The notes under the pieces were generated by a model. The model was not told the origin of the DNA. It did not search any database and saw nothing but the letters and a program-made list of their open reading frames with translations. A program made the position numbers and the translations under genes. From the NCBI GenBank assembly GCA_948567375.1, contig OX419762.1, positions 26,924,608-26,988,607 on the forward strand: DNA of 64,000 nucleotides, read 5' to 3'. The stretch comes from Lunularia cruciata. Taxonomy: Eukaryota; Streptophyta; Marchantiopsida; Lunulariales; Lunulariaceae. Below, one piece after another: positions 11,144 through 22,510 of the stretch. Position 1 is the stretch's first letter; each line of letters opens with the position of its first letter.

Positions 11144-14100
11144 ATGGCTGGAGTTAGTCTTTCTAACGCTGTTCAATTGCGGAAGGTTGTGGATAGATTG
11201 GGGTCCCCTATTTCAAGCTCTGCTCCTTCTCCATGTTTGTACACGAGAGCTTCGTTGTTAGAAAGGGGTAAGGAATTCGGACTGTATATCAGAAGGAATG
11301 AGAGCAGCAGCAGTGGCAGGAGAAACTCGGCGCATGTGGGCCTAGGTGGTGTCAGATCTAATGTGGAAGGACAAAGGAAGCGACCAAAGTATCTAACGGT
11401 AGTGTCAATGTATCGGGGCTTTGGGAGTAGCGGCAACTCAGGCCCGAGAGGAGAAAAGCCGGAAGATTTTCAGTTGATCAATTCCATCTATGCCCTGAAT
11501 GGAATTGATCAGTGGAACTACAGTCATGATCTTCAGCGCACTCAAGCAGTTCTTCGCGATGATGGTAGGTGGGATTAGAAAGTGAATAGTTTTTGTTCCT
11601 CAGCAATTCAAAGGATGGAATTTATATTTCTGGCCTCTCATAGTGGCAGAAGATTGTGCACCTTCATTTTTTTTCTTGCAGTAAAGCAGTCGTTTTGGCT
11701 TGGATTTTATCTTTCCTGGCATTCTCCTTTTTGAGTTTCTTGCTCATTCCTGGGACGTGGAAAGCTGACTGCATTTTCGTGCACACTCACTTCAGTTGCT
11801 ACAGATTCAATCGCTGAAGTGATTGATGGAAAGAAGATTGCCAAGGACATTCGAGGGGAAATTGCCCAAGAAGTGACCAGGATGAAAGAGGCGGTGGGGC
11901 AAGTTCCTGGGCTTGCAGTTGTGCTTGTGGGTAACCGCACAGACTCTGCAACATATGTACGTAGTAAACAGAAAGCATGTGAAGAGGTGGGGATTGTTTC
12001 TTTTGGGGTCAACTTACCGGAGGATGCGAGCGAACAAGATGTTCTGGAGTCCATTCGCAAGTTCAACGACGATCCGGCTGTCCATGGGATACTTGTACAG
12101 CTTCCGCTACCTAAGGTGATTGTATGCCTCAGACGGTTAATTGCCTAACAAGGTTTGGATGCTTTACTCTAATCTGGTGGTACGTTCTCCTCTACATAGT
12201 GACGAGCAGATACTAGTAAATTGTTGAGTGATTTGCCGAGGGTTAAGGAAGTAGTTCACATGAAAAGTAAGTCCTCAGTGCTTAACTCCCAACCCGAAAG
12301 AAATAAAGGGAGCCGCTTTGTTACCGTGGTTTTCCTTTTCTTTTTCTTCTTCTTTCACACTTGCAGTAACCTTAAATGAAAGGCGTCTGTTGATCTGAAA
12401 TGAAAGGCGTCTGTTGAACTGAAACGAAATCTGTTTTGTTACATGAGCAAAAAAACTGTTGTAGGTACAGATATCTGAGTAGACTTATGAATCAGCACGA
12501 AATCACCTCAACCTGAGTAGATACTTAATCGGGTTTGATTTTTTCCTTGCAGATCTGACAGTTGTCCGTCTCTTTGCAGCATATGAATGAAGAGAAAGTG
12601 GTGGGAGCCATCAGCGTAGAAAAAGATGTGGATGGATTTCATCCCTTGAATGTGGGCAGATTAGCGCTTCAAGGGAGGACACCCCTTTTCGTTTCTTGCA
12701 CTCCTAAAGGCTGTATTGAACTTCTGCTTCGCTCTGGAGTCGAAATCGCGGGCAAGCATGCCGTGGTTGTTGGGCGCAGCAATGTTGTTGGGATGCCTGC
12801 TGCTATTCTGCTCCAGGTCAGTATACAGACAAGTTTTCCTCTCGGCTTGACTGCTTGTGAGGAGATTTTATCTTACCTCGTGTCTGGAGACTATGTTCCA
12901 CTTGCTCATCACAACTTTCTCTTACCCCGGCAGCATCAACATTTCCGGAGAATATAATTTCGCAGTAGTTTCACCATGTCCTACGCTACCAAAACATGAA
13001 ATAGTGCCGGCACGCAGCTCCTGAGAGTTGTGTCCAAACAATCCCGAGAGTATTATGTAGATGCAGAACATCTGCTTCATTACAGAACCTTGAGACCTAG
13101 ACATCTAGTGGTTTATTAGACACTCGGTGTGTCAGGTAATTCCAACTAGTCATGTGGTCCTGTTGATGTACCAGACACTTGATGCACCCTGCAGAAGTGA
13201 TTTGTGACGATGGACTTGAGACTATTTTCTTGAACAAAGGGAAAGGTACAGTGGAGGAAAGTTGGAGTTATGCGTGACAGGGGAATTTGACTACAAGTCT
13301 GCCCTTATAGAACCTGAGCCTTCATTCTCCCTTCGTGGATATAGATGTTCTTGATATCTTATCCCATATTGATCAATGGTTTGACAGGCACACAATGCGA
13401 CAGTGACAACTGTGCACTCACGTACACCAAATCCAGCTGAGCTGACCAGGTCTGCGGACATCGTCATAGCAGCTGTGGGTGTAGCAAATCTCGTACGTGG
13501 TGATTGGATCAAGCCTGGTGCGGTGGTTATTGACGTTGGGATCAATTCCGTGGAGGTGAGCACTGACTTTCACTGCTGTGGTTTCTTAGAATGTGTTTTG
13601 TTGGGTGTAGAATCGCTACTGTTACTCGGTAGGATCTCATGAAACTGGTTCCCTCCACAAGTTTCCTCTGCAAAAAATTTGGTTCTCACTGGTCTTAATC
13701 CATCCATACAATGTCATACTCTAGTACTCGTTTCTAGGGCAGATCATCGAAGTCGTAGTCCTTAGTGTTCAGTTCTCTTTGACATGTGTCATCTGTTTAT
13801 CTAGTTGGTTTGTTAACCACCGATCATTTACAGACGAATTAGATCTTTGATCTCATCATATTTGTTTCTCATTTTTCGTAAAATCTACATCCAAGGATGA
13901 GGTACTGATCATGTGGAGTTAGTGTGTCGGTAATGTGATTTATTACCTCAGTCTAGAAGTTCGAGAATGCACTCCAATTCTCACTGATTCTGTGCATCTT
14001 TATTATCTTTTCCAGGACCCAACAGCGAAGAGAGGCTATCGACTAGTCGGAGATGTGTGTTACCAAGAGGCCGCCAAAGTAGCATCGAAAATCACACCTG

Positions 14101-14183
14101 TTCCTGGAGGAGTAGGCCCCATGACAATTGCTATGCTCTTGCAGAACACACTCGAATCTGCAAAGAGGTCCTTCGACTTCTAG
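11144..14183 (+). CDS. FOLD: Bifunctional methylenetetrahydrofolate dehydrogenase/cyclohydrolase (FolD), probably plastidial, 5 exons
   Basis: This enzyme interconverts 5,10-methylene-, 5,10-methenyl- and 10-formyl-tetrahydrofolate in one-carbon metabolism. I place exons at 11144-11564, 11805-12115, 12580-12816, 13388-13555 and 14016-14183. All introns are GT-AG and joining gives an uninterrupted 434-residue protein. The family core starts near residue 145 (VIDGKK). It shows the catalytic Tyr/Lys pair in TYVRSKQK (Y191, K195, matching E. coli Y50/K54), [23 protein letters not shown], the nucleotide-binding [11 protein letters not shown] and the C-terminal PGGVGPMT. The first 140 residues are rich in Ser and Arg and resemble a chloroplast transit peptide, as in the plant plastid isoform, but are longer than the roughly 60-70 residues I recall for Arabidopsis. 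ATG 11144 is the first in-frame ATG and has purine -3 and G +4. The gene looks intact; only the targeting and exact start are inferred. Confidence 0.95.
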
Positions 14184-14635
14184 ATGTTAACAAGCAGTAA
14201 GCACCGCTTGGTGCAAGAAATTTTGACCCATGAGGGAAACTAGAAGCCAGAGCATAAAAGGCAACCGAGGAATGTATAGCAGTGCGAATTGCTCGGTATC
14301 ACAAGGCTCTCGAAGCAGTAGTTTTATACATGCGTGTGCTGAGAATCACGTCCCCTGGATCACCATCACCACCGGATTCAGCCAAAGTTATCCCTATTGA
14401 TGTAAATGGCAGGTGATAGCCCAACATTAAATTTATGGAAATTAGCACTTCAGGACAAACAGATTACTCCCCAGCGGCCAGTTCTGGTTTTAGTGCCCAC
14501 TTCTAGTAGCCTTTCTCTTCTCTTCTTATCTTGTCTTTCCTTCTGACTATTCTGCCGATTTTGGTGCCCAATTAAACTACCTACATTTGCTCTCAGGAGA
14601 CTACTCTTCGGAATCAAGTCTAATGGTCCAGTCGC

Positions 14636-14818
14636 AAAAAATGGTCTTTGTTTTATAGGATGCACCAGCACCAGTCCTTTTTCTTCGCACTACAGTTCTT
14701 CTATAGATCAGACTACATTATGGCCGAAAAATGGTCTCTTTTTTATAGGATGCACTAGCACCAGTCCTTTTTTTCTTCTCACTACAGTTCTTCTATAGAT
14801 CAGACTACATTATGGCCG
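14636..14818 (+). repeat. Tandem duplication, 90-bp unit, two copies
   Basis: A 90-bp block ending in cagactacattatggccga occurs twice head to tail (14636-14726 and 14727-14817), differing by a few substitutions and small T-tract length changes. It lies about 450 bp beyond the FolD stop codon and codes for nothing recognisable. Confidence 0.9.
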
Positions 14819-15190
14819 AGTCTACATCTTCCCTTTCTGAACTATATCAACCATGCCAAATAACCACTTTCGTAGCTTATTAGTTCGTTAATACTTAAAA
14901 GGTAATCAAGCTTGGTATCGCACGGAGCCGTAAGGAGTGGAGCTGTATGGGAAAAGGAAAACCTCTTTCAACCATATCGATGAACACCTAAAATCTTCCC
15001 TGTTTTCAAGATATGCAAGCATAATATGGCTTGTTATTGTGGGTAGCCCAGATTGTGTTTTAGTTAAACATCACTGTATCACAAGTGACAAATATCGGAA
15101 TTCTCGACTTTGATGTCGTTAAGTACGGGACGATATAGTTTTCAAAAGTAGGGCAATCACTTTACAGTACTCCTAGTCAGTTCATGCCAG

Positions 15191-15415
15191 TCACATCCAT
15201 TGGTATAAATGCTCAAATTTAGCTTCACTCGAGGCGATTAGACTCATCTTCTTCTTATCAACGTCTGGAGTATAGTCAAGGCACTCCAACTTGATGCGGT
15301 TCGATGAGGGAAAGCAGATGTAACTCAGCCCTTTCCGGAAACGCAGTGAATCAGCAAAAGCGGACTTACCAACGTAACAGTCATCTCCTCCTCGCTGGAG
15401 AAAGCTGATCTTCAT
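15191..15415 (-). CDS. Hypothetical small ORF, 74 codons
   Basis: An ATG-initiated minus-strand ORF begins at 15415. It contains GGDDCYVGKSAFADSLRF, YICFPSSNRIKLECLDY and DKKKMS. Its composition is protein-like and it sits in a 2.7-kb stretch without other candidates. The GDDCYVG...LSYICF layout vaguely recalls the C-terminal part of plant F-box/DUF295 proteins, but I would not name it on that basis. It could be an exon, a relic or chance. Confidence 0.2.
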   Translation of the reverse strand: MKISFLQRGGDDCYVGKSAFADSLRFRKGLSYICFPSSNRIKLECLDYTPDVDKKKMSLIASSEAKFEHLYQWM

Positions 15416-16262
15416 AATTCAGACAGAAAGCAGCAGAGCATTGTACACTGCACCAGCGTTCAAGACTTCTTCTCCTTCTTCGTCCTTCTTCTTATCTTCT
15501 CCTTCGCAGACCACGCGACGCCACGCTGTCATCGCGACATTGTTGTGGTCGTAGCTGCTGCTGTTGTTGTACAACCTCACCTTTGATGCTCATCTCTGAC
15601 GTTCCAGGTTTTGTACGTCGTCACGAGTGTTGCTCCTCCGTCCTCTGTTCACAAACCACACCCCGGAACTCATATCGTGACTGGCAGGTCTCCGCATCAT
15701 TGTCTTTCTCTACGTACACCTTGTAAATTATTCCTCGGGTAAAGCAAAGGGGGCCTTCTTCTTCAGCATGCTTGCTCTCCGAGGTTTAGTCAGTTATCCT
15801 CCCCGTATACTAAAACCAAAACTAATAAACTAAAGATGGGAAAACAAACCCAGTCCTGTAGGTACACCCTGTGTGAGTTTTTATACTCTTCTTTGTTATC
15901 GTCCAAGTTGGCCGTATGGGTACGATCGAAGATCACTTAGTTTGTTGATCATCTTCTTTCTTCGCCTATTTCCACTTACGTGATTGCACACTCGACATGA
16001 CATATGTCATGTTTCTAGAACTATATTTTCGTGCGGGTCCCAGACGGAAAGTCATGTGACCTTCTCACCATTTATTGATGAAAGACAACAACTACTAGAA
16101 CAACAAGCAACCTATCTCTAAATTGGCCGTAGTTTGTTTTATTGTCTAGATATTTTGCGCGAGTGATTTGTGATGATATCGAGGACGGCTATATGAATAG
16201 CTGCTCCTACAGTAGCTAGCTGTGACGGGGTCTTCCCATCCTTCGTGTTTTGATCCCATCCA

Positions 16263-16292
16263 TTTTGAGGTTTAGCTAGCTAAACCTCAAAA
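16263..16292. repeat. Perfect 30-bp palindrome
   Basis: The half-site ttttgaggtttagct is followed directly by its exact reverse complement, with no spacer. It overlaps the start of the first copy of the 164-bp direct repeat described next. Confidence 0.95.
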
Positions 16293-16600
16293 TTCGCATG
16301 AATCATTCATTCAGTTGTAATGAAATCCCATACCCCTTGCTGGATGAACGCAGTGCAGATTTTATTTTCGATGTTTACTGAAGCTAGTGAGTCCAGGCTC
16401 ATGATCTACCATTTATTTCAGGAATTCTTCCTACAGTAGCTAGCTAAACCTCAAAATTCGCATGACTCATTCATTCAGTTGTAATGAAATCCCATACTCC
16501 TTGCTGGATGAACATAGTGCAGATTTTATTTTCGAAATCCACTGAAGCCAGTGAGTAGGCTCATGAACTGACGTTCTACCATTTATTTGAGGTATTTGAG
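16282..16600 (+). repeat. Direct repeat, about 164-bp period, two copies
   Basis: Copies start at 16282 and 16446 with aaacctcaaaattcgcatga and run through a shared tgcagattttattttcga block to ctaccatttattt. Each copy is preceded by gctagct, and cctacagtagctagct occurs before both. They differ by scattered substitutions and small indels. No coding content is seen. Confidence 0.9.
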
Positions 16601-17265
16601 GAACTTAACCTACTGACACCGTTGTAAATGATTCGTATGCATTTTTCGCACCTCAAAAATATTTATCTGGATGGATGGAAATGCGCATCATACGTAGCAG
16701 ATTTATATATAAATAGAGCGAGCGAGAGAGGTAGACGATTAAAACAGGCATAACTTTAAGCAAGAATGCAATCTATAGACCATAGATTCTGAAAATGCAG
16801 TCAATACCTTCAAATCTTCAGATCAAGCAAGAAGTATAATGAATGAATGGATGGATAAACGGATGAATTTAGGTAACTAGGCTCAATAAATGTGAGGCTA
16901 GAAAATAAAAGTTATCATTTCATCCAAACCTCATCCAAGTGAATACTCGCTCCACATATATCTAAAACAGGGAGTACAAGGCACCAAGAAGTGCAAGGAA
17001 TGGCAGGAATGCCAAATAGAATACTCCGAAGGAAAAAGAAAGAGCACAAACTCATCGAAAAGTGCAATTTGAGAAATCGAGCAGGAGGCACAAGCCAAAA
17101 GAGAGTATGGCCAACAGGCCCAATAAAATACCCCGAAGGAAAAGAATACATGCAATCCAAGCACACCAAAAAGCACCCATAGAAAAGATGAGCCAAAGAC
17201 TCTATGAAAGGGGGCACACAGTCATAAAGAACTAAGCACTAAGGATAGAAACCACCCTAAAAATG

Positions 17266-19124
17266 CTAATAAGGTGCAAGGTGAGCAAAGTAGAAACTTG
17301 TAACTGGACTATGTGATAGAGATCCTCCAATGGTATGTCTAGCAACTGTGAGGTGAGGACTGTCAATGGACAAGAGCACCCATACTGATGCTCGCCGATG
17401 AAGACTCAGAGCATGTGATGATGTAGGGTGATGGAGACCCTCTACCAAAAATAAAAAGTAAGCTTGGTAGGTGAGAACGCCAAGGTGTCTCTCCTCAGTA
17501 ATGAGCCTCATGCTGCCTCTCAAAGGAGGCCATCAAAGATGATGAAGGTGGCCAAAAATCTCCACTGCTAGGGGGATCAAGGTGTCGGAGACAAGTTGTG
17601 TGACATAGTGGTCTTCCTTCCCCCTAGTGGCAATGATTGTTGCGGCTCCTGCTTGGATGCTAGCTCATGCAAAGGACTCTGGTCTGAGTGGGTTTGCAAC
17701 AACCACATCACACAATGTACTTCGGCAATCCTTGAAAGTGACAATATATGTCTGAAACCTTTGGTGAGGTGTCCAAACCTTAAGGTGAACTCCTCCAACG
17801 TGAACCAAATGTCCTCAATCAAAGAAGAACTGTGAAGCAAAGCTCTCCTTGCCACAAGAGAGTATCCTAGCTCAATCTTGTAACTAGGTTAGTGAGGATG
17901 CTAGAAAGGGTGTGAATGTGCATAAGCTCATTGAGCTCTGCTTGAAACTTCCTAGAGTCTAGGGAAACAAAGTATGGAAAATGAGGAAGTGATGTACGTG
18001 TTGGTCCTAGAAATAAATTTAAAGCCAATTAAAGAGATGTTTGGAAAGCTAGTGTGCCAAAGTCAACTATCGTGATGAGTGGCAATAAAAATGGGCACCT
18101 CATATGTAAAAATCTATCTGCCAATAGAGGAGCCACTAAGGCCCATGCTCTTATGTATGCTACTAGTGCAATAGCCTACTATGATGTGATATTGCATCCA
18201 CCCATGGCTATGGGAAGAGCAATCTGCAAACACCACCAGTCATTTGATAATTGTGGGAGCATACAAGGCCCTAAGAGTATGGAGAAGGTATGGCAAATGC
18301 AACTATCAAAGGACCGTAGATATGGTAAGAGGACCATAGTTGGAGGATATGGGCACATCCGCCATCCACAAAGGGCATCAAAGAGGGAATGTGATCCCCT
18401 ACCACACAAAGAGCTCTAAACAAAGCCGAACAAGAAACAATATTGAAGGCATTTGAGACATCTACTTGGACTACCACCCAATCTAGGTGGAGGTCCAAGG
18501 AGGCTCTTATGCTTGCAATAACCATCTCACAACCCCTTGGTGTGGCAATCACATGTTGATGAGGAGACAAGAAAGACAAAAATGAGTGATGAAGCTAAAG
18601 AAAAATGGTTCGTGATACTAAACACAAGAAAACCTCTTTGATTGTTATGGGGTGAACCCCTGATATCTCCTTTTATAGATCAAGGAGACAAGATGCATCA
18701 AACAAACAAGCAACACCTAAGAGCACCAAACCCAAGGCAAGATGTTGGCAAAAATCAAAGATAAGGGAGAAGCCTAAGTCATGCACATATGGGGAAAGAC
18801 AATATTGTAAATGCTCAAAAACCAATCCGGATGGACCGCTTGTTGAAAAACATGGAGAGTGTAGTAAAGCATGTGCAAAGATAGACTCCATCAATTCTAG
18901 CTCCGCACTTGGGTGGTAGTTGTGGACAAAAGATAGAAGGTCATATGTGGCAAGTGGATGTAGATCTTGTAATATTGATAGAGTATTAGTAGAGAAGGGT
19001 GTTGATCTAGAGGGTGATAGTGCTTAGACTGCTTGTGGATACTTCCTGTCCTTACATCAAGGAACAACATAATCAACAATGCTCTAGAGGTGGAGCATGA
19101 GCTTGGGAGGACTTTGTGATCCAT
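17266..19124 (-). pseudogene. Non-LTR-type reverse transcriptase relic, copy A
   Basis: The minus strand encodes, over several broken frames, the landmarks of a reverse transcriptase family I associate with seedless plants. These are GPSGLVFEHLQYC with a downstream GFSLIFDFCQHLALG (18673-18894), then SPHQHVIATPRGCEM and VVVQVDVSNAFNIVS (18430-18579), and downstream LPLGGRKTTMSHN near 17610, matching the family's C-terminal LP..GG region. The VDVSNAFN segment carries the first catalytic Asp of RT motif A (D followed by an AF.. pattern). Stops and frameshifts are frequent, so the copy is dead. No LTR, integrase or protease is visible, which favours a LINE-like origin. The N-terminal part beyond 18.9 kb is uncertain. 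Confidence 0.7.
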
Positions 19125-21269
19125 CTAGCTGTCACATGTGCTTGAATGGTATACTCTTCTTGTAAAGTAGGCCAATCTCTGAGCAAAAACCAATGAATCT
19201 AAGAAGCAATCAAATGATGTCCTAATGCACCTCCATGAGTTGAAAGACGCAAAGTCCATTGGAGAAGAGAGCTAATAGGGTCTAATTAGAGACATCTCTC
19301 TCCTAACAATCTATCAAGATGGCACATAGAAGTATTGAAAGCTTGGATCCCACTAAATGATGGAGGGGCATATGGATCCCAATGTACATATGAGGATGGG
19401 GTAAGCTTGGGAGGAGGGCTTGAAGTGGATCGAGATAGTAGAGCCAAGAGTAGGAGTTTGTGGAGCCTGTAGTAAGAGGGTTTGGAGTATGAAGAGGGTC
19501 CAAAGGGGTAGTCAAGGAAGTGGCTTCTGCTCTCATCCATAAGCATCTAGCTCACCCTCTATGCTATGCCAAACCAACTCCCATCCATGGGCAATCAGGA
19601 CAAGAATACATAGGATGTTGGTGAAGTGGGATGTAAGGGAGTGCAATTGGTAATACAGGAGGGATGTCAACCAATGGTGGAGGGGATTGGAGGTGGTGGT
19701 GGATTTGGGGAGTGAAGAGGAGAGGTTGTGGATGGGCCCGAGGTGATAAGCGGTAGCAGCTCTAACATGAGAGAACCAATGAAAGTATATTCCTCCTTGT
19801 GGAACTACAAAGGATGTGGTAAAGGTGTAAAGGTGGCTCTATCAAGGGGAACTTGAGCACATAAAGGAGTGCATTGGAATATGCAACATCTAGATCAATA
19901 CATTGGACGTGCATAAGGGATATATGAGGTTAGATGAGTCATGCATGTGGTAGTCCCTCGAGCTACCAATGCCAAAGAACAAAGTGGAGGCATTGGGAAA
20001 GAATCTATTGGATTATCCTTCTCCTCCAAAGAAATACAACCCAAGATATAACTAGAAAATTAATAAGGCATACCTTGGAGCAACAAACCAACGCCAAAAG
20101 AAGAATACGATTAAGAAAAAACACATATAAAAACAAAGCTGATGGAGTAAAAGTGAAGAAAAAATGTGAAGAGAACCTATCTACTACCAATGGAGAGTTC
20201 CTATCCTAAAATATCATGTACATGAAATAGCCAGTACAAGAACCCTCTTTGTACAAAAACCATGATAAGACCATTGTGGTACGAGAACAGCATGGAAAAA
20301 TTACAGCCGGTATTCATAGCCCAATCTTCTCCATACTCTAAAATGTCAATCATGTTATAAGGAGCCTTTTGAAAGTCACAAAGTCTTGTAGGTTCTTGCA
20401 CCCCCTCACCATTGCCTGTCGGTCCTTTGCTCCTTGATCATGGCCGGAAGTTGAAGAAACAAGCATGCAAAGGGAGCATATACATTGTAATTTGCACTTG
20501 AGAGTAGAAGAACTATGGGCAATTCAAGGTTCAAGAATTTCTAAACTATGATCAAATTGTGTACTAGAAAGTAGCAGAACTATTGATAGTTCAAGGCTTG
20601 AGAATTTCTAAACTGTGATTGTTTCGACACTTTCCCCTTCCACCTGCCCTAGCTTGACTCACTAATATTTGAGGTGCCCATGGTAATGTTTGTCTTGGGC
20701 CTAACATTCCCCTGGAATGTTAGGTCTAAGACTTGCCCCAACGTGGTATGGAATGTCATCTTTTCTTTTTCTTTTCTCTTGATTGTTTTGGAATTTGCTA
20801 ATATTCCTCTGTAATGGCCAAGCTAATCCAATGCTAGATGTACTTCAAGGTTACTCTTGAACTCACTCCCCCTAGTATCTTTATAATCCTTGATCTCTTG
20901 CTTTGGCTTGCAGCATCTCTCAAAGTCTACACTCAAGTCTTTATAAATTTACACTATCGTTAAATAACTAGGCTAGGCAAGCACCCTATCACATGCGTTC
21001 AAGTCGGACCTCAAATCTAAAACCATAGCTCTCCTAATCAAGCTCACACTATAACTAAGCCCTTTGTGGACCTATTCTCTCATATCAGCATAAGTAGTTT
21101 CTCTCTCCAAAAAGGGCCCAAAAGCAGAGGAGAAAGAAAGGCCTAAGCACTCCATCAAATAAGAGAGGAAAAAAAATAGCCCAAGCCCTACATAAAACAT
21201 AAAAAAGTAAGCTACCCTTGAAATGCATGGTATATGTTCTTCAAAGGTATGTCTGTTAGTTGGAGAGGG
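19125..21269. other. Spacer between the two reverse transcriptase relics
   Basis: The minus strand at 19286-19546 has a proline/serine-rich frame that may be the N-terminal region of reverse transcriptase copy A, but no motif supports this. From 19.9 to 21.3 kb I see nothing recognisable. Confidence 0.35.
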
Positions 21270-22510
21270 AGAGACCTAGACATTTTGAGAGCTCCTACTA
21301 TAGTTACACGGTGATGAAGACCTAGTGCTTGTGATAGTCATAAGATGATGGATACACAATTGCAAAAGTAAGAGGTGAGTGTGGCTGGTGAGACAACTAA
21401 TACTCCTCTCCTTGATAGTGAGCTCCATGTTGCATCACAAAGGAGATTGTCAAAGTGGTGATGTGGATGACCAAAAATCTCCACCGCCAATGAGACAATG
21501 GTGTTAAAGGTGAGTTGTGGTGCATAGTGTCCTCCTTCCCGTTTGTTACAATGGTCATTGCAGCTCCCACATGTATGCCTACTCTAGTCAGAGTGGGTTT
21601 GTAACCACTACATCAAATAGGGTATGGTGGTCATCCAAGAATGAGACTATGTTGGTACTCTTGTTAGGACCTCCTCCATGAAGACCCTTCAAGGAAGAGG
21701 TCCAAACAGGTCCAACTATTGCTCAGTCTGAAGTTGGGAATGAGTGCATAGTAAGATCTAAGCTATTGTATCTTGGAGAGCATTGGGAACTCTGATGTGC
21801 ACTCCATCTATGGCACACTATAAAATGTGAATGCCTTGTGTCTCACATGTAAAACTGCACATGCATTGGTTTGGTAGCACTAAAAGTGCTAGATGTAAGA
21901 AAATTCAATGGTAGACATAGTGTCATGGTAAACTACTCTGGGATGAACCAAAGGTACTCAATTGGAGGAGGTGTAAAGCCAAGCTCAAAATTCTTTCCCT
22001 TCACAAGAGAGAATCCTAGCTCTATCAAGAACATGATGGTGGTAAGGGTGTGAGTGTGCACACACACATTAAGATCTGCTTCAATCTTTCTAGGGTCTTT
22101 GGATACAAAGTACACAAATTGGGTAGTGTTGTGCATGTGGGTCTTGGCATTGGGTCACAAGCTAACCAAAGAATGATTGGAATGCATGGGTGCTTGAAAC
22201 CACTAAGAGGATAGGTGTAAACAAAAAGGGCAACCTTTATATCAAAATCTATCTAAGAGATGCTAATGCACATGCTCTGAAATAGATTGTTTGTGCAATC
22301 GCTTCTTGCAAGATGCCGCCATAGCCTCCCATGGCTATAGGGAGAGCTATCTGCAATCAATACCACTCTTTTGATAATTGTGATAGCATACATGGCCCCA
22401 ACAAAGTGAAGAAGGTATGACACATGATGCTACCAAAGGCCCGGATGGAAGAAAGATCTCTATGAGAGTGTAGGATAGAGAACACAAGGTACCATGAGGC
22501 TAGAAGGGGC
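21270..22510 (-). pseudogene. Non-LTR-type reverse transcriptase relic, copy B, 5'-truncated relative to copy A
   Basis: This is a diverged direct repeat of 17.27-18.42 kb. Shared landmarks include the ccaaaaatctccac block (17551 and 21469), the region around 17610/21530 ending in a shared gcagctcc/gcggctcc type match, the acaagagag.atcctagctc block (17857 and 22001) and the ttgataattgtg..agcata block (18244 and 22371). Similarity fades near 22.5 kb, before the position where the motif A segment (VDVSNAFN) of copy A should appear. Loss of the 5' part is what LINE retrotransposition usually leaves. No open frame longer than about 65 codons remains. Confidence 0.6.

Larger units (their letters stand above)
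14819..17265. other. Intergenic stretch with repeats only
   Basis: Apart from the small ORF at 15191-15415 and the palindrome and direct repeat at 16.26-16.60 kb, I see no coding signal. A pyrimidine-rich run (ttctcc/ttcttc) lies near 15467-15510. The stretch from 16.9 kb has short direct repeats (ccgaaggaaaa) and may be the 3' flank of reverse transcriptase copy A. Confidence 0.4.
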
